From NCBI GenBank assembly GCA_905208635.1, contig CAJLPX010000006.1:1-64000 (forward strand): a stretch of DNA of 64,000 nucleotides, read 5' to 3'. Positions 1-8,467 of the stretch are shown here, in pieces (positions within the stretch are counted from its first letter, which is position 1; every line of letters begins with the position of its first letter). The notes under the pieces were generated by a model, which saw only the letters and a list, made by a program, of their open reading frames with translations, did no database searches and was not told the origin of the DNA. Both the position numbers and the translations under genes were made by a program. This DNA comes from an uncultured Collinsella sp. Lineage in GTDB: Bacteria; Actinomycetota; Coriobacteriia; Coriobacteriales; Coriobacteriaceae.

Positions 1-2
1 GC

Positions 3-344
3 CGCGTCGACCCCAGCCGTCCTTCGGTCGGTCGCGATGTGAACGACCTGTGCCGTGCGGGCGACGCAAAGGCGACCGAGGTCATCCATGACGCCGGCTT
101 TGCGCTGGGCGCCAGCTTGGGCTCGCTTGCCAACATCTTGGATCCCGAGGTCATCGTGCTTTCGGGAGGTGTGATTCACCAGGGTCCCGATTGGCGTTCG
201 CAAACGTGGAAGGACTCGGTGCACGAGGGCTATGCCAGCCAGGCGCTCGACCCGCTTCAGGACACGCCGATCCTCATCGGTTCTCTGGAGGGCGACGCGC
301 CGCTCATCGGCGCCGCCGAACACCTTCTTGCGTCGTTGAAGTAA
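3..344 (+). CDS. ROK family sugar kinase, C-terminal part (5' truncated by window)
   Basis: The frame is open from base 3, so this is the C-terminal 113 residues of a longer protein. It shows the end of a ROK (repressor, ORF, kinase) fold: an ANILDPEVIVLSGGV segment, typical of the second ATP-binding half, and a C-terminal GDAPLIGAAEHLL helix. ROK kinases phosphorylate glucose or N-acetylmannosamine in the cytoplasm. The next gene is the ManNAc-6-phosphate epimerase nanE, so a ManNAc kinase role in sialic acid or amino-sugar use is the best inference. The zinc motif and the catalytic Asp lie outside the window, so kinase and ROK repressor cannot be separated here. Confidence 0.8.
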   Translation, partial: RVDPSRPSVGRDVNDLCRAGDAKATEVIHDAGFALGASLGSLANILDPEVIVLSGGVIHQGPDWRSQTWKDSVHEGYASQALDPLQDTPILIGSLEGDAPLIGAAEHLLASLK

Positions 345-361
345 ACATAACTACCAAGTGC

Positions 362-459
362 GCCTTCTGAGGTGCCGCAGATTGACGTGAAAGAGGAGCG
401 AAGCGTACTTCGGTACGCGAGCGACGGTTTGAACGTCAAGGTGCGGTGTCTCAGAAGGC
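362..459. repeat. 98-bp inverted repeat / hairpin between ROK kinase and nanE
   Basis: Arms 362-379 and 442-459 pair over 18 positions; the only three non-Watson-Crick positions are all G-U compatible. Inside, ttgacgt (382-388) pairs with acgtcaa (433-439), and gcgtac-ttcg-gtacgc forms a UUCG-capped hairpin. There is no T-run, so it is not a standard terminator. It ends 25 bases before the nanE start. Confidence 0.7.
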
Positions 460-484
460 TGTTTTGAGAAAGGTTGAGTCGAAC

Positions 485-1171
485 ATGACCGTTGATCCTT
501 TGATCCAGTCCCTAAAGGGCAAGCTCGTCGTGAGCGTTCAGGCGTATATGGGCGAGCCGCTTCGTACGCCCGAAACCATGGCTCAGATGTCTCGCGCCTG
601 CGAGCTTGGCGGTGCTGCCGCTATTCGCTGCCAGGGTCTTGCCGACATCGCCGCCATTAAGGGCCGCTGCGAGGTCCCCGTCATCGGCTTGTGGAAGGAT
701 GGACACGAGGGCGTCTACATCACGCCGACGCTGCGTCATGCTCGCGCCTGCGTTGCCGCCGGTGCCGACATCGTGGCAATTGACGCCACTGATCGCCCGC
801 GTCCCGATGGCAAGACCGTTGAGGACACCTTCCGTCCGCTGCACGAGGAGGGCGTGCTCCTGATGGCCGACTGTGCCACCATCGAGGATATTCGTCGTGC
901 TGTCGACATGGGCTTCGACCTGGTGTCCACCACGCTTTCTCATGGTGTCGCCGCCATCGATTGCACCATGGCCGACGGTCCCGATCTGCCGCTCCTGCGC
1001 CAGGCGACCGAGGAGTTTCCCGGCCTTCCCATCATCTGCGAGGGTCGCGTGCACACGCCTGAGGAGGCCCGCGCCGCGATTGATGCGGGCGCCTGGGCAG
1101 TTGTCGTGGGCACTGCCATTACGCACCCCACGAGTATTACGAGTTGGTTCAAAGCCGCGCTTGAGGCGTAA
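485..1171 (+). CDS. nanE: N-acetylmannosamine-6-phosphate 2-epimerase
   Basis: This protein converts ManNAc-6-P to GlcNAc-6-P in the cytoplasm, feeding amino sugars into glycolysis. The 228 residues match the usual NanE length and form one TIM barrel. Visible motifs are GGAAAIRCQG (about residue 39), PVIGLWKDG (about 60), IDATDRPRP (about 94) with the conserved Asp and Arg residues, and ICEGRVHTPEEA near the end. I chose the ATG at 485: the longer in-frame start at 446 would read through the right arm of the upstream hairpin, and an aaagg motif precedes 485. It follows the ROK kinase on the same strand, consistent with a small nan operon. No lyase or transporter gene is visible in the window. 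Confidence 0.93.
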   Translation: MTVDPLIQSLKGKLVVSVQAYMGEPLRTPETMAQMSRACELGGAAAIRCQGLADIAAIKGRCEVPVIGLWKDGHEGVYITPTLRHARACVAAGADIVAIDATDRPRPDGKTVEDTFRPLHEEGVLLMADCATIEDIRRAVDMGFDLVSTTLSHGVAAIDCTMADGPDLPLLRQATEEFPGLPIICEGRVHTPEEARAAIDAGAWAVVVGTAITHPTSITSWFKAALEA

Positions 1172-1222
1172 GACGGACCTCGTATCCGCTTGGGGCGGTA
1201 TACTCAATAAAGGCAATTGATC

Positions 1223-1257
1223 GCGCGGGATCCGCTGGCCGGGTCCCGCGCTTGTTT
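1223..1257 (+). terminator. Intrinsic terminator before rapZ
   Basis: An 8-bp stem gcgcggga/tcccgcgc is followed by cttgtttt. It lies after nanE and just before the rapZ ribosome-binding site, so it ends the nan transcript or attenuates read-through. Confidence 0.55.
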
Positions 1258-1269
1258 TAGGAGGCACAC

Positions 1270-2190
1270 ATGCAAAAGGGAGATGCCATGGATGCGGCGG
1301 AGCGCTCGGAGCGCATCCCCGATATCGTCATCATCACCGGAATGTCCGGATCGGGCCGCACACAGGCCATGCACGTGTTCGAGGATATGGGCTATTTTTG
1401 CATTGATAACCTGCCTCCGCGTCTGATTGCCCAGCTTGCCGAGCTCGTTGGCATCAATACGGGCGTGGGTAGGCACCTTGCCGTCACCTGCGACCTGCGC
1501 AGCCAGGGCTTGTTCGATGAGCTGCTCGATGCCGTTGCCGCACTCGAGGAGCGCGAGATGAGCTGCGACATCGTTTTTCTCGAGGCCTCTGACGAGGTGC
1601 TGATCCGTCGTTATAGCGAAAACCGCCGCCGCCATCCCATTGCCAAGCCGGGGGAGACTACGGCCGATGCGATTCAGCGGGAGCGTCTGCAGCTGCGGGG
1701 TGTGCGCGATCGAGCCGATATGATCATCGACACGAGCCGTCTGCGCACCTCTGCCCTGCGTAATAAATTGCGCATGGCGTTCTCCGAGTTGTCCGACCAG
1801 CAGCTCATGGACGTTCACGTGTTCTCGTTTGGCTTTAAGCACGGTATGCCCGTCGAGGCGGACATTATGATCGACGTTCGCTTCCTGCCCAATCCGTTCT
1901 ACGATCCCGAGATGCGCACGATGACCGGTCTCGATAAGAAAGTCTCTGACTTTGTTCTGGACCATCCCAAGACCCAGGAGTTCTGGAAGGCCTGGACGCA
2001 GCTGCTCGATACGGTCATGCCCGGCTATATCGCGGAGGGCAAGCCACAGCTTTCTATTGCCATCGGTTGCACGGGCGGTCAACACCGCAGCGTTGCCATC
2101 GCCGAGGCCACAGCACGTTATTTGGAAGGCGCCCAGTATCACGTGAGCATTTCTCATCGCGACCTGTCGCGCGCCAACACGAAAGCATAG
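1270..2190 (+). CDS. rapZ: RapZ/YvcJ family nucleotide-binding protein
   Basis: A P-loop protein of 306 residues. In proteobacteria RapZ is an RNase E adapter that senses GlcN-6-P; the Gram-positive YvcJ homologues bind and hydrolyse nucleotides and their job is less clear. The Walker A is GMSGSGRTQ (about residue 24), with Arg where many homologues have Lys, as is usual in actinobacteria. It is followed by MGYFCIDNLPP. The C-terminal domain carries the GCTGGQHRSVAIAE signature. The ATG at 1270 follows aggaggcacac; an ATG at 1288 also has a weak ribosome-binding site. whiA follows after six bases, so the two are co-transcribed. The partner gene yvcK, often between rapZ and whiA, is absent here. 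Confidence 0.93.
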   Translation: MQKGDAMDAAERSERIPDIVIITGMSGSGRTQAMHVFEDMGYFCIDNLPPRLIAQLAELVGINTGVGRHLAVTCDLRSQGLFDELLDAVAALEEREMSCDIVFLEASDEVLIRRYSENRRRHPIAKPGETTADAIQRERLQLRGVRDRADMIIDTSRLRTSALRNKLRMAFSELSDQQLMDVHVFSFGFKHGMPVEADIMIDVRFLPNPFYDPEMRTMTGLDKKVSDFVLDHPKTQEFWKAWTQLLDTVMPGYIAEGKPQLSIAIGCTGGQHRSVAIAEATARYLEGAQYHVSISHRDLSRANTKA

Positions 2191-2196
2191 GCCTGC

Positions 2197-3126
2197 ATGT
2201 CGTTTACCGCCGAGGTGCGTGACGAGCTCGCGCGCTGCGAACCCGAATGTGAATACTGCGATTTGTCGACGCTTGCCGCCCTGACGCGTGTGAGCGGTAC
2301 ACTTTCGCTGGCCGGCTCCGGGCGGTATCGTTTGACGGTCGCGACCGAGACGGGCGCCGTCGCGCGCACGATGATCACGCTGACGCATCGTATCCTTAAG
2401 CTCAAAACGGAATTCACCGTTCGTAAATCGGTCTTGCATAAGGTCCGTAACTATCTCATTACCCTGCCCGATCAACCCGACCTGGACAAGGCTCTGGTGC
2501 TGCTGGGCATTCTAGACCGCAGGGGAGGGCTCGTCGCCGGTGTTCCCCGGCACATCGTTGCCCGTCCCTGCTGCAGACTTGCCTACATCCGCGGCGCGCT
2601 CATCGCGGGCGGCTTCGTGGCCGATCCACGCGGCGATTTCCATTTGGAGATCGCGGTGCAGGGCGAGCAGTATGCCCGGGGACTTTGCGACCTGTTGGGG
2701 CAGATTGGGGTCCATGCTCGTGTTAATGCGCGGCGGGGGTCATATGCCGTGTACATTAAGAGCGCCGAGGAAATCGAGCATCTATTAAAGCTGATTGGTG
2801 CCAAGCGCAGCGTTGCCGAGATTGAGGAGGCGCGCGCGGTCAAGTTGGTTAAGAACGATGTGAACCGTCGCGTGAACGCCGAGCTCGCCAACCAGACCAG
2901 AAGTGCCGGTGCTGCCCAACATCAGCTTGCGCTTATCGATGAGCTCGAGCAGCGCGGCCTTCGCGATGCGCTTCCGGATGCCTTGGCGGTCTTTTGCGAC
3001 CTGCGCGAGCGCTATCCCGATCTGTCGCTGCGTGATTTAGGGGAGATGGCTGACCCTCCCTTGTCGAAGTCGGCCCTCTACCATCGAGTTTTGAGGCTTG
3101 AAAAGCTCATTGAAGCAAACAGGTAG
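2197..3126 (+). CDS. whiA: DNA-binding protein WhiA
   Basis: WhiA is a conserved Gram-positive and actinobacterial protein that binds DNA and affects cell division and, in Streptomyces, sporulation. The 309 residues show the two-part architecture: an N-terminal LAGLIDADG-type homing-endonuclease fold (about 1-210, with AYIRGALIAGGFVADP) lacking nuclease activity in the family, and a C-terminal helix-turn-helix (about 220-309, with the ending LSKSALYHRVLRLEKL). It is translated right after rapZ. In a non-sporulating gut anaerobe a role linking cell cycle and metabolism is more likely than development; that is inference. Confidence 0.95.
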   Translation: MSFTAEVRDELARCEPECEYCDLSTLAALTRVSGTLSLAGSGRYRLTVATETGAVARTMITLTHRILKLKTEFTVRKSVLHKVRNYLITLPDQPDLDKALVLLGILDRRGGLVAGVPRHIVARPCCRLAYIRGALIAGGFVADPRGDFHLEIAVQGEQYARGLCDLLGQIGVHARVNARRGSYAVYIKSAEEIEHLLKLIGAKRSVAEIEEARAVKLVKNDVNRRVNAELANQTRSAGAAQHQLALIDELEQRGLRDALPDALAVFCDLRERYPDLSLRDLGEMADPPLSKSALYHRVLRLEKLIEANR

Positions 3127-3171
3127 TTTATAGTATCGACTTATATACGGATTTAGCTGCTATTTTATTCT

Positions 3172-3247
3172 TTAAAACGTTTTAACGTAAATTTGATTTT
3201 CAATTTCGACTATTCTCGTGAAATTCAAGTCAAAAAAAAGGTATATT
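3172..3247 (+). promoter_or_regulatory. Promoter region of the gap block with a 14-bp palindrome
   Basis: The spacer 3127-3319 is AT-rich. It holds a perfect palindrome ttaaaacgttttaa (3172-3185) and a good -10 box tatatt (3242-3247) preceded by an A8 tract; the -35 is weak. A strong ribosome-binding site aaaggag follows at 3308-3314. The palindrome is an operator candidate; the regulator is unknown. Confidence 0.45.
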
Positions 3248-3319
3248 AGGCGAGTGGTTAGTTTGTGGGCCTCAACGGCGGGCGCTGTAGCTTGCGGGGG
3301 CCTTACGAAAGGAGACACA

Positions 3320-4345
3320 ATGGCAGTAAAGGTTGCTATTAACGGCTTCGGTCGCATCGGTCGTCTGGCTTTCCGTCAGATGTTCGGTCATGAGGGCTCC
3401 GAGATCGTCGCTATCAACGACCTCACCTCTCCCGACATGCTCGCTTACCTGCTGAAGTACGACTCCACGCAGGGCAACTACGCTCGCGATCACGAGGTCG
3501 TTGCTGGCGAGGATTCCATCACCGTTGACGGCAAGGAGATCAAGATCTACAAGGAGGCCGACGCCAACAACCTGCCTTGGGGCGACCTCGACGTCGACGT
3601 CGTTCTCGAGTGCACCGGCTTCTATACCAGCAAGGCTAAGGCTCAGGCCCACATCAACGCTGGCGCCAAGAAGGTCGTCATCTCCGCTCCGGCCGGCAGC
3701 GATCTGCCCACCATCGTGTACAACGTCAACCACGAGACGCTGACCGCTGAGGACAACATCATCTCCGCTGCTTCCTGCACCACCAACTGCCTCGCCCCGA
3801 TGGCCAAGGGTCTGAACGACTTCGCTCCCATCGTGTCCGGCATCATGACCACCATTCACGCCTGGACCGGCGACCAGATGCCGCTCGACGGCCCGCAGCG
3901 CAAGGGCAACAAGCGTCGTAGCCGCGCCTGCGCCGTCAACATCGTCCCCAACACCACCGGTGCTGCCAAGGCTATCGGCCTGGTTCTCCCCGAGCTCAAC
4001 GGTAAGCTCATCGGTGCCGCCCAGCGCGTCCCGACGCCGACCGGCTCCATCACCAACCTCTACGCTGTTGTTGACAAGAAGGTCACCGTCGACGAGGTCA
4101 ACGCCGCTATGAAGGCCTACGCTTCCACCATCTCCGAGACCTTCGGTTACAACGAGGACGACATCGTCTCCACCGACATCATCGGCGAGACCCACGGCTC
4201 CATCTTCGACGCCACTCAGACCATGTGCTCTGACCTCGGCAACGGCCAGACCCTCGTTCAGGTCACCTCTTGGTACGACAACGAGAACTCCTACACCTCT
4301 CAGATGGTCCGCACCATCAAGTACTTCGAGAAGTTCGTTGCTTAA
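3320..4345 (+). CDS. gap: Glyceraldehyde-3-phosphate dehydrogenase, type I
   Basis: This NAD-dependent enzyme converts glyceraldehyde-3-P to 1,3-bisphosphoglycerate. The 341 residues show the Rossmann NAD site INGFGRIGR at the start, the catalytic cysteine in ASCTTNC, the partner histidine in TIHAWTGDQ, and the C-terminal SWYDNEN motif. The ATG at 3320 follows aaaggagacacaa. Codon use is strongly biased to a few C- and G-ending codons, as in pgk, tpiA and gpmI, which suggests very high expression. A strong terminator separates it from pgk, so it can also be a monocistronic message. No cggR-type repressor gene is adjacent, unlike Bacillus. Confidence 0.98.
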   Translation: MAVKVAINGFGRIGRLAFRQMFGHEGSEIVAINDLTSPDMLAYLLKYDSTQGNYARDHEVVAGEDSITVDGKEIKIYKEADANNLPWGDLDVDVVLECTGFYTSKAKAQAHINAGAKKVVISAPAGSDLPTIVYNVNHETLTAEDNIISAASCTTNCLAPMAKGLNDFAPIVSGIMTTIHAWTGDQMPLDGPQRKGNKRRSRACAVNIVPNTTGAAKAIGLVLPELNGKLIGAAQRVPTPTGSITNLYAVVDKKVTVDEVNAAMKAYASTISETFGYNEDDIVSTDIIGETHGSIFDATQTMCSDLGNGQTLVQVTSWYDNENSYTSQMVRTIKYFEKFVA

Positions 4346-4384
4346 TTTAGCTTTTAGCGAATAGCTCGTTGAGCGTCTAAAGAA

Positions 4385-4429
4385 GGGCGCGGCCTCATAG
4401 GGCTTACACCCTAGGGTCGCGCCCTTTTT
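4385..4429 (+). terminator. Intrinsic terminator after gap
   Basis: The stem gggcgcg(a)cc.../...ggtcgcgccc with an inner gggctt/accc region is followed by TTTTT. It lies between gap and pgk and would set the gap:pgk message ratio. Confidence 0.85.
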
Positions 4430-4485
4430 ATAGGAAATCGTCTGCCGTAATGGGAGGCAGACACGTACGAAAGGTAGAAGCAAAC

Positions 4486-5676
4486 ATGGCCTTTACCAAG
4501 AAGACCGTCCGCGACATCGATGTCGACGGCAAGCGCGTTCTCGTCCGCGTTGACTTCAACGTGCCTATCAAGGATGGCATCGTTGGCGATACCACCCGCA
4601 TCAAGGCTGCCCTGCCCACCATCAACTACCTCGTTGAGCACAACGCTCGCGTCATCCTCATGAGCCACCTCGGCCGTCCCGATGGCACCGGCTTCCAGCC
4701 CGAGCTGTCCCTCGAGCCCGTCGCCAAGAAGCTCGCCGAGCTCTCTGGTCTCGACGTTGCCTTTGTCGCCGACACCTACGGCGAGAAGGCTGCCGAGGCT
4801 GTCGCTGCCGTCGAGCCGGGCAAGGTTCTCGTTCTCGAGAACGTCCGCTTCGATAAGCGTGAGAAGAAGAACGATCCCGAGATCGCCAAGAAGCTCGCTT
4901 CCTATGGTGACGTCTTCGTTCTCGATGCCTTCGGCACCGCTCACCGTGCCCAGGGTTCCGTCGTGGGCCCCGCCGCTTACCTGCCTGCCGTCGCTGGCTT
5001 CCTGCTCGAGAAGGAGGTCGACACGCTGACCGGCATCTTCGCCGAGCCCGAGCGTCCCTTTGTCGCTATCGTCGGCGGTTCCAAGGTTTCCTCCAAGATC
5101 GGCGTTCTCGATCACCTCATCGACTCCGCTGACACCCTGATCATCGGTGGCGGCATGGCCTACACCTTCTTCCTGGCTCAGGGCCTGTCCGTCGGTCAGT
5201 CCCTCAAGGAAGAGGACTGGGTCGAGCGCGCTGGCGAGATGCTCAAGAAGGCCGAGGAGAAGGGCGTCAAGATCCTGCTCCCCATCGACAACCGCGTTGC
5301 CGATCACTTTGGCGAGGACGCTGTCCCCGAGGTTGTCGCTTCCGACGCTATCCCCGACGATCGTGAGGGCATGGACATCGGCCCCAAGACCGAGGAGCTT
5401 TACGCCGAGGCCGTCAAGGGCGCCAAGACCGTGTTCTGGAACGGCCCCATGGGCGTCTTCGAGTTCGACAACTTCGCTCACGGCACCCAGGCTATCGCCG
5501 AGGCCGTCGCCGAGGCCGACTGCACCTCGATCATCGGCGGTGGTGACTCTGTCGCGGCTGTCAACAAGTTCAACCTGGCCGACAAGATGAGCTGGATCTC
5601 CACCGGTGGTGGTGCTTCCATGGAGCTCGTCGAGGGTAAGGCCCTGCCCGGAGTGGAGGCGCTTCTCGATGCCTAA
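4486..5676 (+). CDS. pgk: Phosphoglycerate kinase
   Basis: It transfers the acyl phosphate of 1,3-bisphosphoglycerate to ADP. The 396 residues have the usual monomeric two-domain layout: RVDFNVPIKDG near the N-terminus binds substrate, ILMSHLGRPDG and VLENVRFDKREKK carry the basic patch, DAFGTAHR follows, and the nucleotide domain has VGGSKVSSKIGVL, IIGGGMAYTF, FWNGPMGVFE and IIGGGDSVAAV. The ATG at 4486 is preceded by gaaaggtag. The last eight bases overlap the tpiA start (ATGCCTAA), which implies translational coupling. Confidence 0.98.
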   Translation: MAFTKKTVRDIDVDGKRVLVRVDFNVPIKDGIVGDTTRIKAALPTINYLVEHNARVILMSHLGRPDGTGFQPELSLEPVAKKLAELSGLDVAFVADTYGEKAAEAVAAVEPGKVLVLENVRFDKREKKNDPEIAKKLASYGDVFVLDAFGTAHRAQGSVVGPAAYLPAVAGFLLEKEVDTLTGIFAEPERPFVAIVGGSKVSSKIGVLDHLIDSADTLIIGGGMAYTFFLAQGLSVGQSLKEEDWVERAGEMLKKAEEKGVKILLPIDNRVADHFGEDAVPEVVASDAIPDDREGMDIGPKTEELYAEAVKGAKTVFWNGPMGVFEFDNFAHGTQAIAEAVAEADCTSIIGGGDSVAAVNKFNLADKMSWISTGGGASMELVEGKALPGVEALLDA

Positions 5677-6436
5677 TCGTACCCTTCTTATCGCTGGTAA
5701 CTGGAAGATGAACAACGACGTCGCCGAGGCCGCCAAGCTCGCCGACGAGCTGGCTCAGGCTCTGCCCGAGGTTCCGGCTGGCGTCGAGGTGCTCGTCTGC
5801 CCTCCGACCATCGACATCACCACGGTTCATGACCGTATTCAGGCTGCCCCCATCGCCCTCGGTGCACAGAACGTGTACTGGGAGGCCAAGGGTGCCTTCA
5901 CCGGTGAGTCCTCTTGCGACATGCTCAAGTCTGCTGGCTGCACCTACTGCATCATCGGTCACTCCGAGCGTCGCGATTACTTCCACGAGACCGACGAGGA
6001 CCAGAACAAGAAGGCCAAGGCCCTCGTTGCCGCCGGTCTTGTTCCCGTCTTCTGCTGCGGCGAGTCCCTCGAGGTCCGCGAGGCTAGCACCTATGTCGAG
6101 CACGTCGTGAACCAGGTCAAGGCTGGCCTTGCTGGTCTTGAGATCACCTGCCCCAAGCAGGTCGTCGTCGCCTACGAGCCCATCTGGGCCATCGGCACCG
6201 GCAAGACCGCTACCGCCGAGGACGCTCAGGAGGTCTGCGGCGCTATCCGTGAGACCCTCAAGGAGATGTTTGGCGAGGAGCTCGCTAACGGCATCCGCGT
6301 TCTCTATGGTGGCTCTGCCAAGCCCGGCAACATCGCCGAGCTCGTCGCTAAGCCTGACGTTGACGGCGCCCTCGTGGGCGGCGCTTCGCTCAAGGCTGCC
6401 GACTTCGCCTCTATGGTCGTCAAGGCAGGCGAGTAG
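5669..6436 (+). CDS. tpiA: Triosephosphate isomerase
   Basis: It interconverts dihydroxyacetone phosphate and glyceraldehyde-3-P. The 255 residues show the TIM barrel active site: Asn-Lys in GNWKMN (residues 9-14), His in IIGHSERR, the catalytic Glu in VAYEPIWAIGTGK, and the phosphate loop YGGSAKP. I chose the ATG at 5669, inside the pgk stop, because it gives the canonical N-terminus and has a ggagtggagg site upstream; longer starts would lie deep in pgk. gpmI starts five bases after its stop. Confidence 0.97.
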   Translation: MPNRTLLIAGNWKMNNDVAEAAKLADELAQALPEVPAGVEVLVCPPTIDITTVHDRIQAAPIALGAQNVYWEAKGAFTGESSCDMLKSAGCTYCIIGHSERRDYFHETDEDQNKKAKALVAAGLVPVFCCGESLEVREASTYVEHVVNQVKAGLAGLEITCPKQVVVAYEPIWAIGTGKTATAEDAQEVCGAIRETLKEMFGEELANGIRVLYGGSAKPGNIAELVAKPDVDGALVGGASLKAADFASMVVKAGE

Positions 6437-6441
6437 GACAT

Positions 6442-7995
6442 ATGGCACAGCGTCATCTTCCTGCACTCCTGATCATCATGGATGGCTGCGGCCTTGCTCC
6501 GGCCGATGGCGAGAACGCCGTCGCCGCTGCCAAGACGCCCTTCCTTGATAGCCTGTACGAGAAGTATCCTCACACCACGCTCGGTGCTTCGGGCGAGGAC
6601 GTGGGCCTTCCCGACGGTCAGATGGGCAACTCCGAGGTAGGCCACCTCAACATCGGTGCCGGCCGCATCGTGTTCCAGGAGCTTTCGCGCATCAACAACG
6701 CCATCAAGGACGGCTCCATCGCCAAGAACGAGGTCTTCGTCAAGGCTATGGACGACGTCAAGGCCGAAGGCAAGACCCTGCATCTCATGGGCCTTATGAG
6801 CCCTGGCGGTGTTCATTCTCACATGAACCACGTCGAGGCTCTGGTCAAGATGGCTGCCCAGCATGGCGTCAAGACCGTTCGCGTCCACGCCTTCATGGAT
6901 GGCCGCGACGTCGACCCGCAGTCCGGTGCCGGCTACATGAGCGAGTTCTGCGCTTTCCTGGCTAAGATCTCCGAGGAGACCGGTTGCGACGCTCGCGTTG
7001 CCACCGTTTCGGGCCGCTATTGGGCCATGGACCGCGACAACCGTTGGGAGCGCATCCAGCGCGCCTACGACGTCATGGTCAACGCGTCCGATGCCGATAC
7101 CGACCCCGTTGCCGGTATCAAGGCCTACTACGAGAAGGATCCGCGCGGCGACGAGTTCGTCGAGCCTTTCGCGGCCCACAACGAGGGCATCCACGAGGGC
7201 GACGCGGCCATCTTCTTCAACTTCCGTCCCGACCGCGCTCGTCAGATGACCCGCGTGTTCACGGACAAGGAGTTCGATGGCTTTGAGCGCGAGCAGATTA
7301 AGCTCTCGCACTTTGTGACGATGACCGAGTACGATCCGACGTTTGACGTCGAGGTCGCCTTCCCCAAGACGTTCCCCGAGAACGTCCTGGCCGACGTTAT
7401 CGCCGCCAATGGCCTGAAGCAGCTGCACACCGCCGAGACCGAGAAGTATGCCCACGTGACGTTCTTCCTCAACGGCGGCATCGAGGAGCCCAAGGAGGGC
7501 GAGGAGCGCGTGCTCGTCGCTTCCCCCAAGGTTGCTACCTACGATCTGCAGCCTGAGATGAGCGCTCCCGAGGTTACCGAGAAGCTCGTCGCCGCCATCA
7601 ACGAGGATCGCGCTGATTTCTACATCGTGAACTTCGCGAACTGCGACATGGTTGGTCACACCGGTGTCTTCGACGCCGCCGTTAAGGCCGTCGAGGCTGT
7701 TGACGATGCCCTGTCCAAGGTTGTCCCGGCGATTCTCGCCAAGGGTGGCTTTGCGCTGATCACCGCCGACCACGGCAACGCCGATCACATGTTTGACGTT
7801 GCTTCCGACGGTTCCAAGCATCCGTTCACGGCTCACACCACCAACCGTGTGCCGTTCATCATCGTTGATGAGAAGGCCCAGCTCACCGGTATCGAGGACG
7901 GCCGTCTTTCCGATATCGCTCCGACCATGCTCACCATGGCTGGTATTGAGCCTTCCGCCGAGATGACGGGTCGCGTGCTCGCCACCGAGGCCTAA
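6442..7995 (+). CDS. gpmI: 2,3-bisphosphoglycerate-independent phosphoglycerate mutase
   Basis: A Mn-dependent alkaline-phosphatase-superfamily enzyme that interconverts 3- and 2-phosphoglycerate. At 517 residues it has the normal length. Metal ligands and the phospho-serine are visible: LIIMDGCG at the start, the nucleophile Ser in QMGNSEVGHLNIGAGR, VHAFMDGRD, RPDRARQM, and the C-terminal metal site TADHGNADHM. It closes the gap-pgk-tpiA-gpmI series; enolase is not next in line, unlike Bacillus. A terminator follows directly. Confidence 0.97.
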   Translation: MAQRHLPALLIIMDGCGLAPADGENAVAAAKTPFLDSLYEKYPHTTLGASGEDVGLPDGQMGNSEVGHLNIGAGRIVFQELSRINNAIKDGSIAKNEVFVKAMDDVKAEGKTLHLMGLMSPGGVHSHMNHVEALVKMAAQHGVKTVRVHAFMDGRDVDPQSGAGYMSEFCAFLAKISEETGCDARVATVSGRYWAMDRDNRWERIQRAYDVMVNASDADTDPVAGIKAYYEKDPRGDEFVEPFAAHNEGIHEGDAAIFFNFRPDRARQMTRVFTDKEFDGFEREQIKLSHFVTMTEYDPTFDVEVAFPKTFPENVLADVIAANGLKQLHTAETEKYAHVTFFLNGGIEEPKEGEERVLVASPKVATYDLQPEMSAPEVTEKLVAAINEDRADFYIVNFANCDMVGHTGVFDAAVKAVEAVDDALSKVVPAILAKGGFALITADHGNADHMFDVASDGSKHPFTAHTTNRVPFIIVDEKAQLTGIEDGRLSDIAPTMLTMAGIEPSAEMTGRVLATEA

Positions 7996-8021
7996 TAGAA
8001 AACAAATTCCGTTTTCTAGTA

Positions 8022-8055
8022 AGGGGGTTGTCCACAACCGGACGACCCCCTTTTT
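8022..8055 (+). terminator. Intrinsic terminator of the glycolytic block
   Basis: The stem ggggg-tt-gtcc/ggac-ga-ccccc with loop acaacc is followed by TTTTT. Confidence 0.88.
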
Positions 8056-8159
8056 GGTATTTCTGCCATTTCTAGCCCGTCCCTAAATGGCAGGTGGGGG
8101 AGTGTTGGGGGTTGTGGTACAGTACTGGAGTTTGAATTGTTCTATTAAGGAGCTTATCT

Positions 8160-8414
8160 ATGGGTCCGTTCCAGATTCTTCTGTTTGTCGTTTGGGCTGT
8201 GTCTGCCGTGGCGCTGACGATTCTTGTTCTGATGCACTCCGGTAAGGGTACCGGTGTTTCGGATATGATTGCCAGCTCGCTGTATAACTCCAGCTCTGCT
8301 ACGGGTGTCATGGAGCAGAACCTTGACCGCCTGACGGTAATTATGGCCGTCGTTTTTGCTGTGTGTGTCGTTCTGTGCATGTTCTTCTTCCCGCAGGGCA
8401 TCGTCGGCTACTAA
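8160..8414 (+). CDS. secG: Preprotein translocase subunit SecG
   Basis: SecG is the small SecYEG channel subunit that assists protein export. The 84 residues have two hydrophobic helices (about 5-25 and 58-78) linked by the conserved cytoplasmic loop, here LMHSGKGTGVSDMIASS, which corresponds to the usual Q/H-x-G-K-G-x-G region. The start at 8160 follows aaggagcttatct. Its own terminator follows, so it is probably a single-gene unit. Position next to the gap-pgk-tpi block is common in Gram-positive genomes. Confidence 0.93.
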   Translation: MGPFQILLFVVWAVSAVALTILVLMHSGKGTGVSDMIASSLYNSSSATGVMEQNLDRLTVIMAVVFAVCVVLCMFFFPQGIVGY

Positions 8415-8437
8415 GCATCGGCGTATATACGTTTGTA

Positions 8438-8467
8438 AAGGGTCCCGCATGTGCGGGGCCCTTTTTG
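8438..8467 (+). terminator. Intrinsic terminator of secG
   Basis: The stem agggtcccgc/gcggggccct is followed by TTTTTGTTT. Confidence 0.88.

Noticed and set aside
3272..8037. Long minus-strand open frames opposite gap, pgk, tpiA and gpmI
   Set aside because: They are caused by strong codon bias with few stop codons on the opposite strand; no start sites or recognisable domains, while the plus-strand genes are certain.
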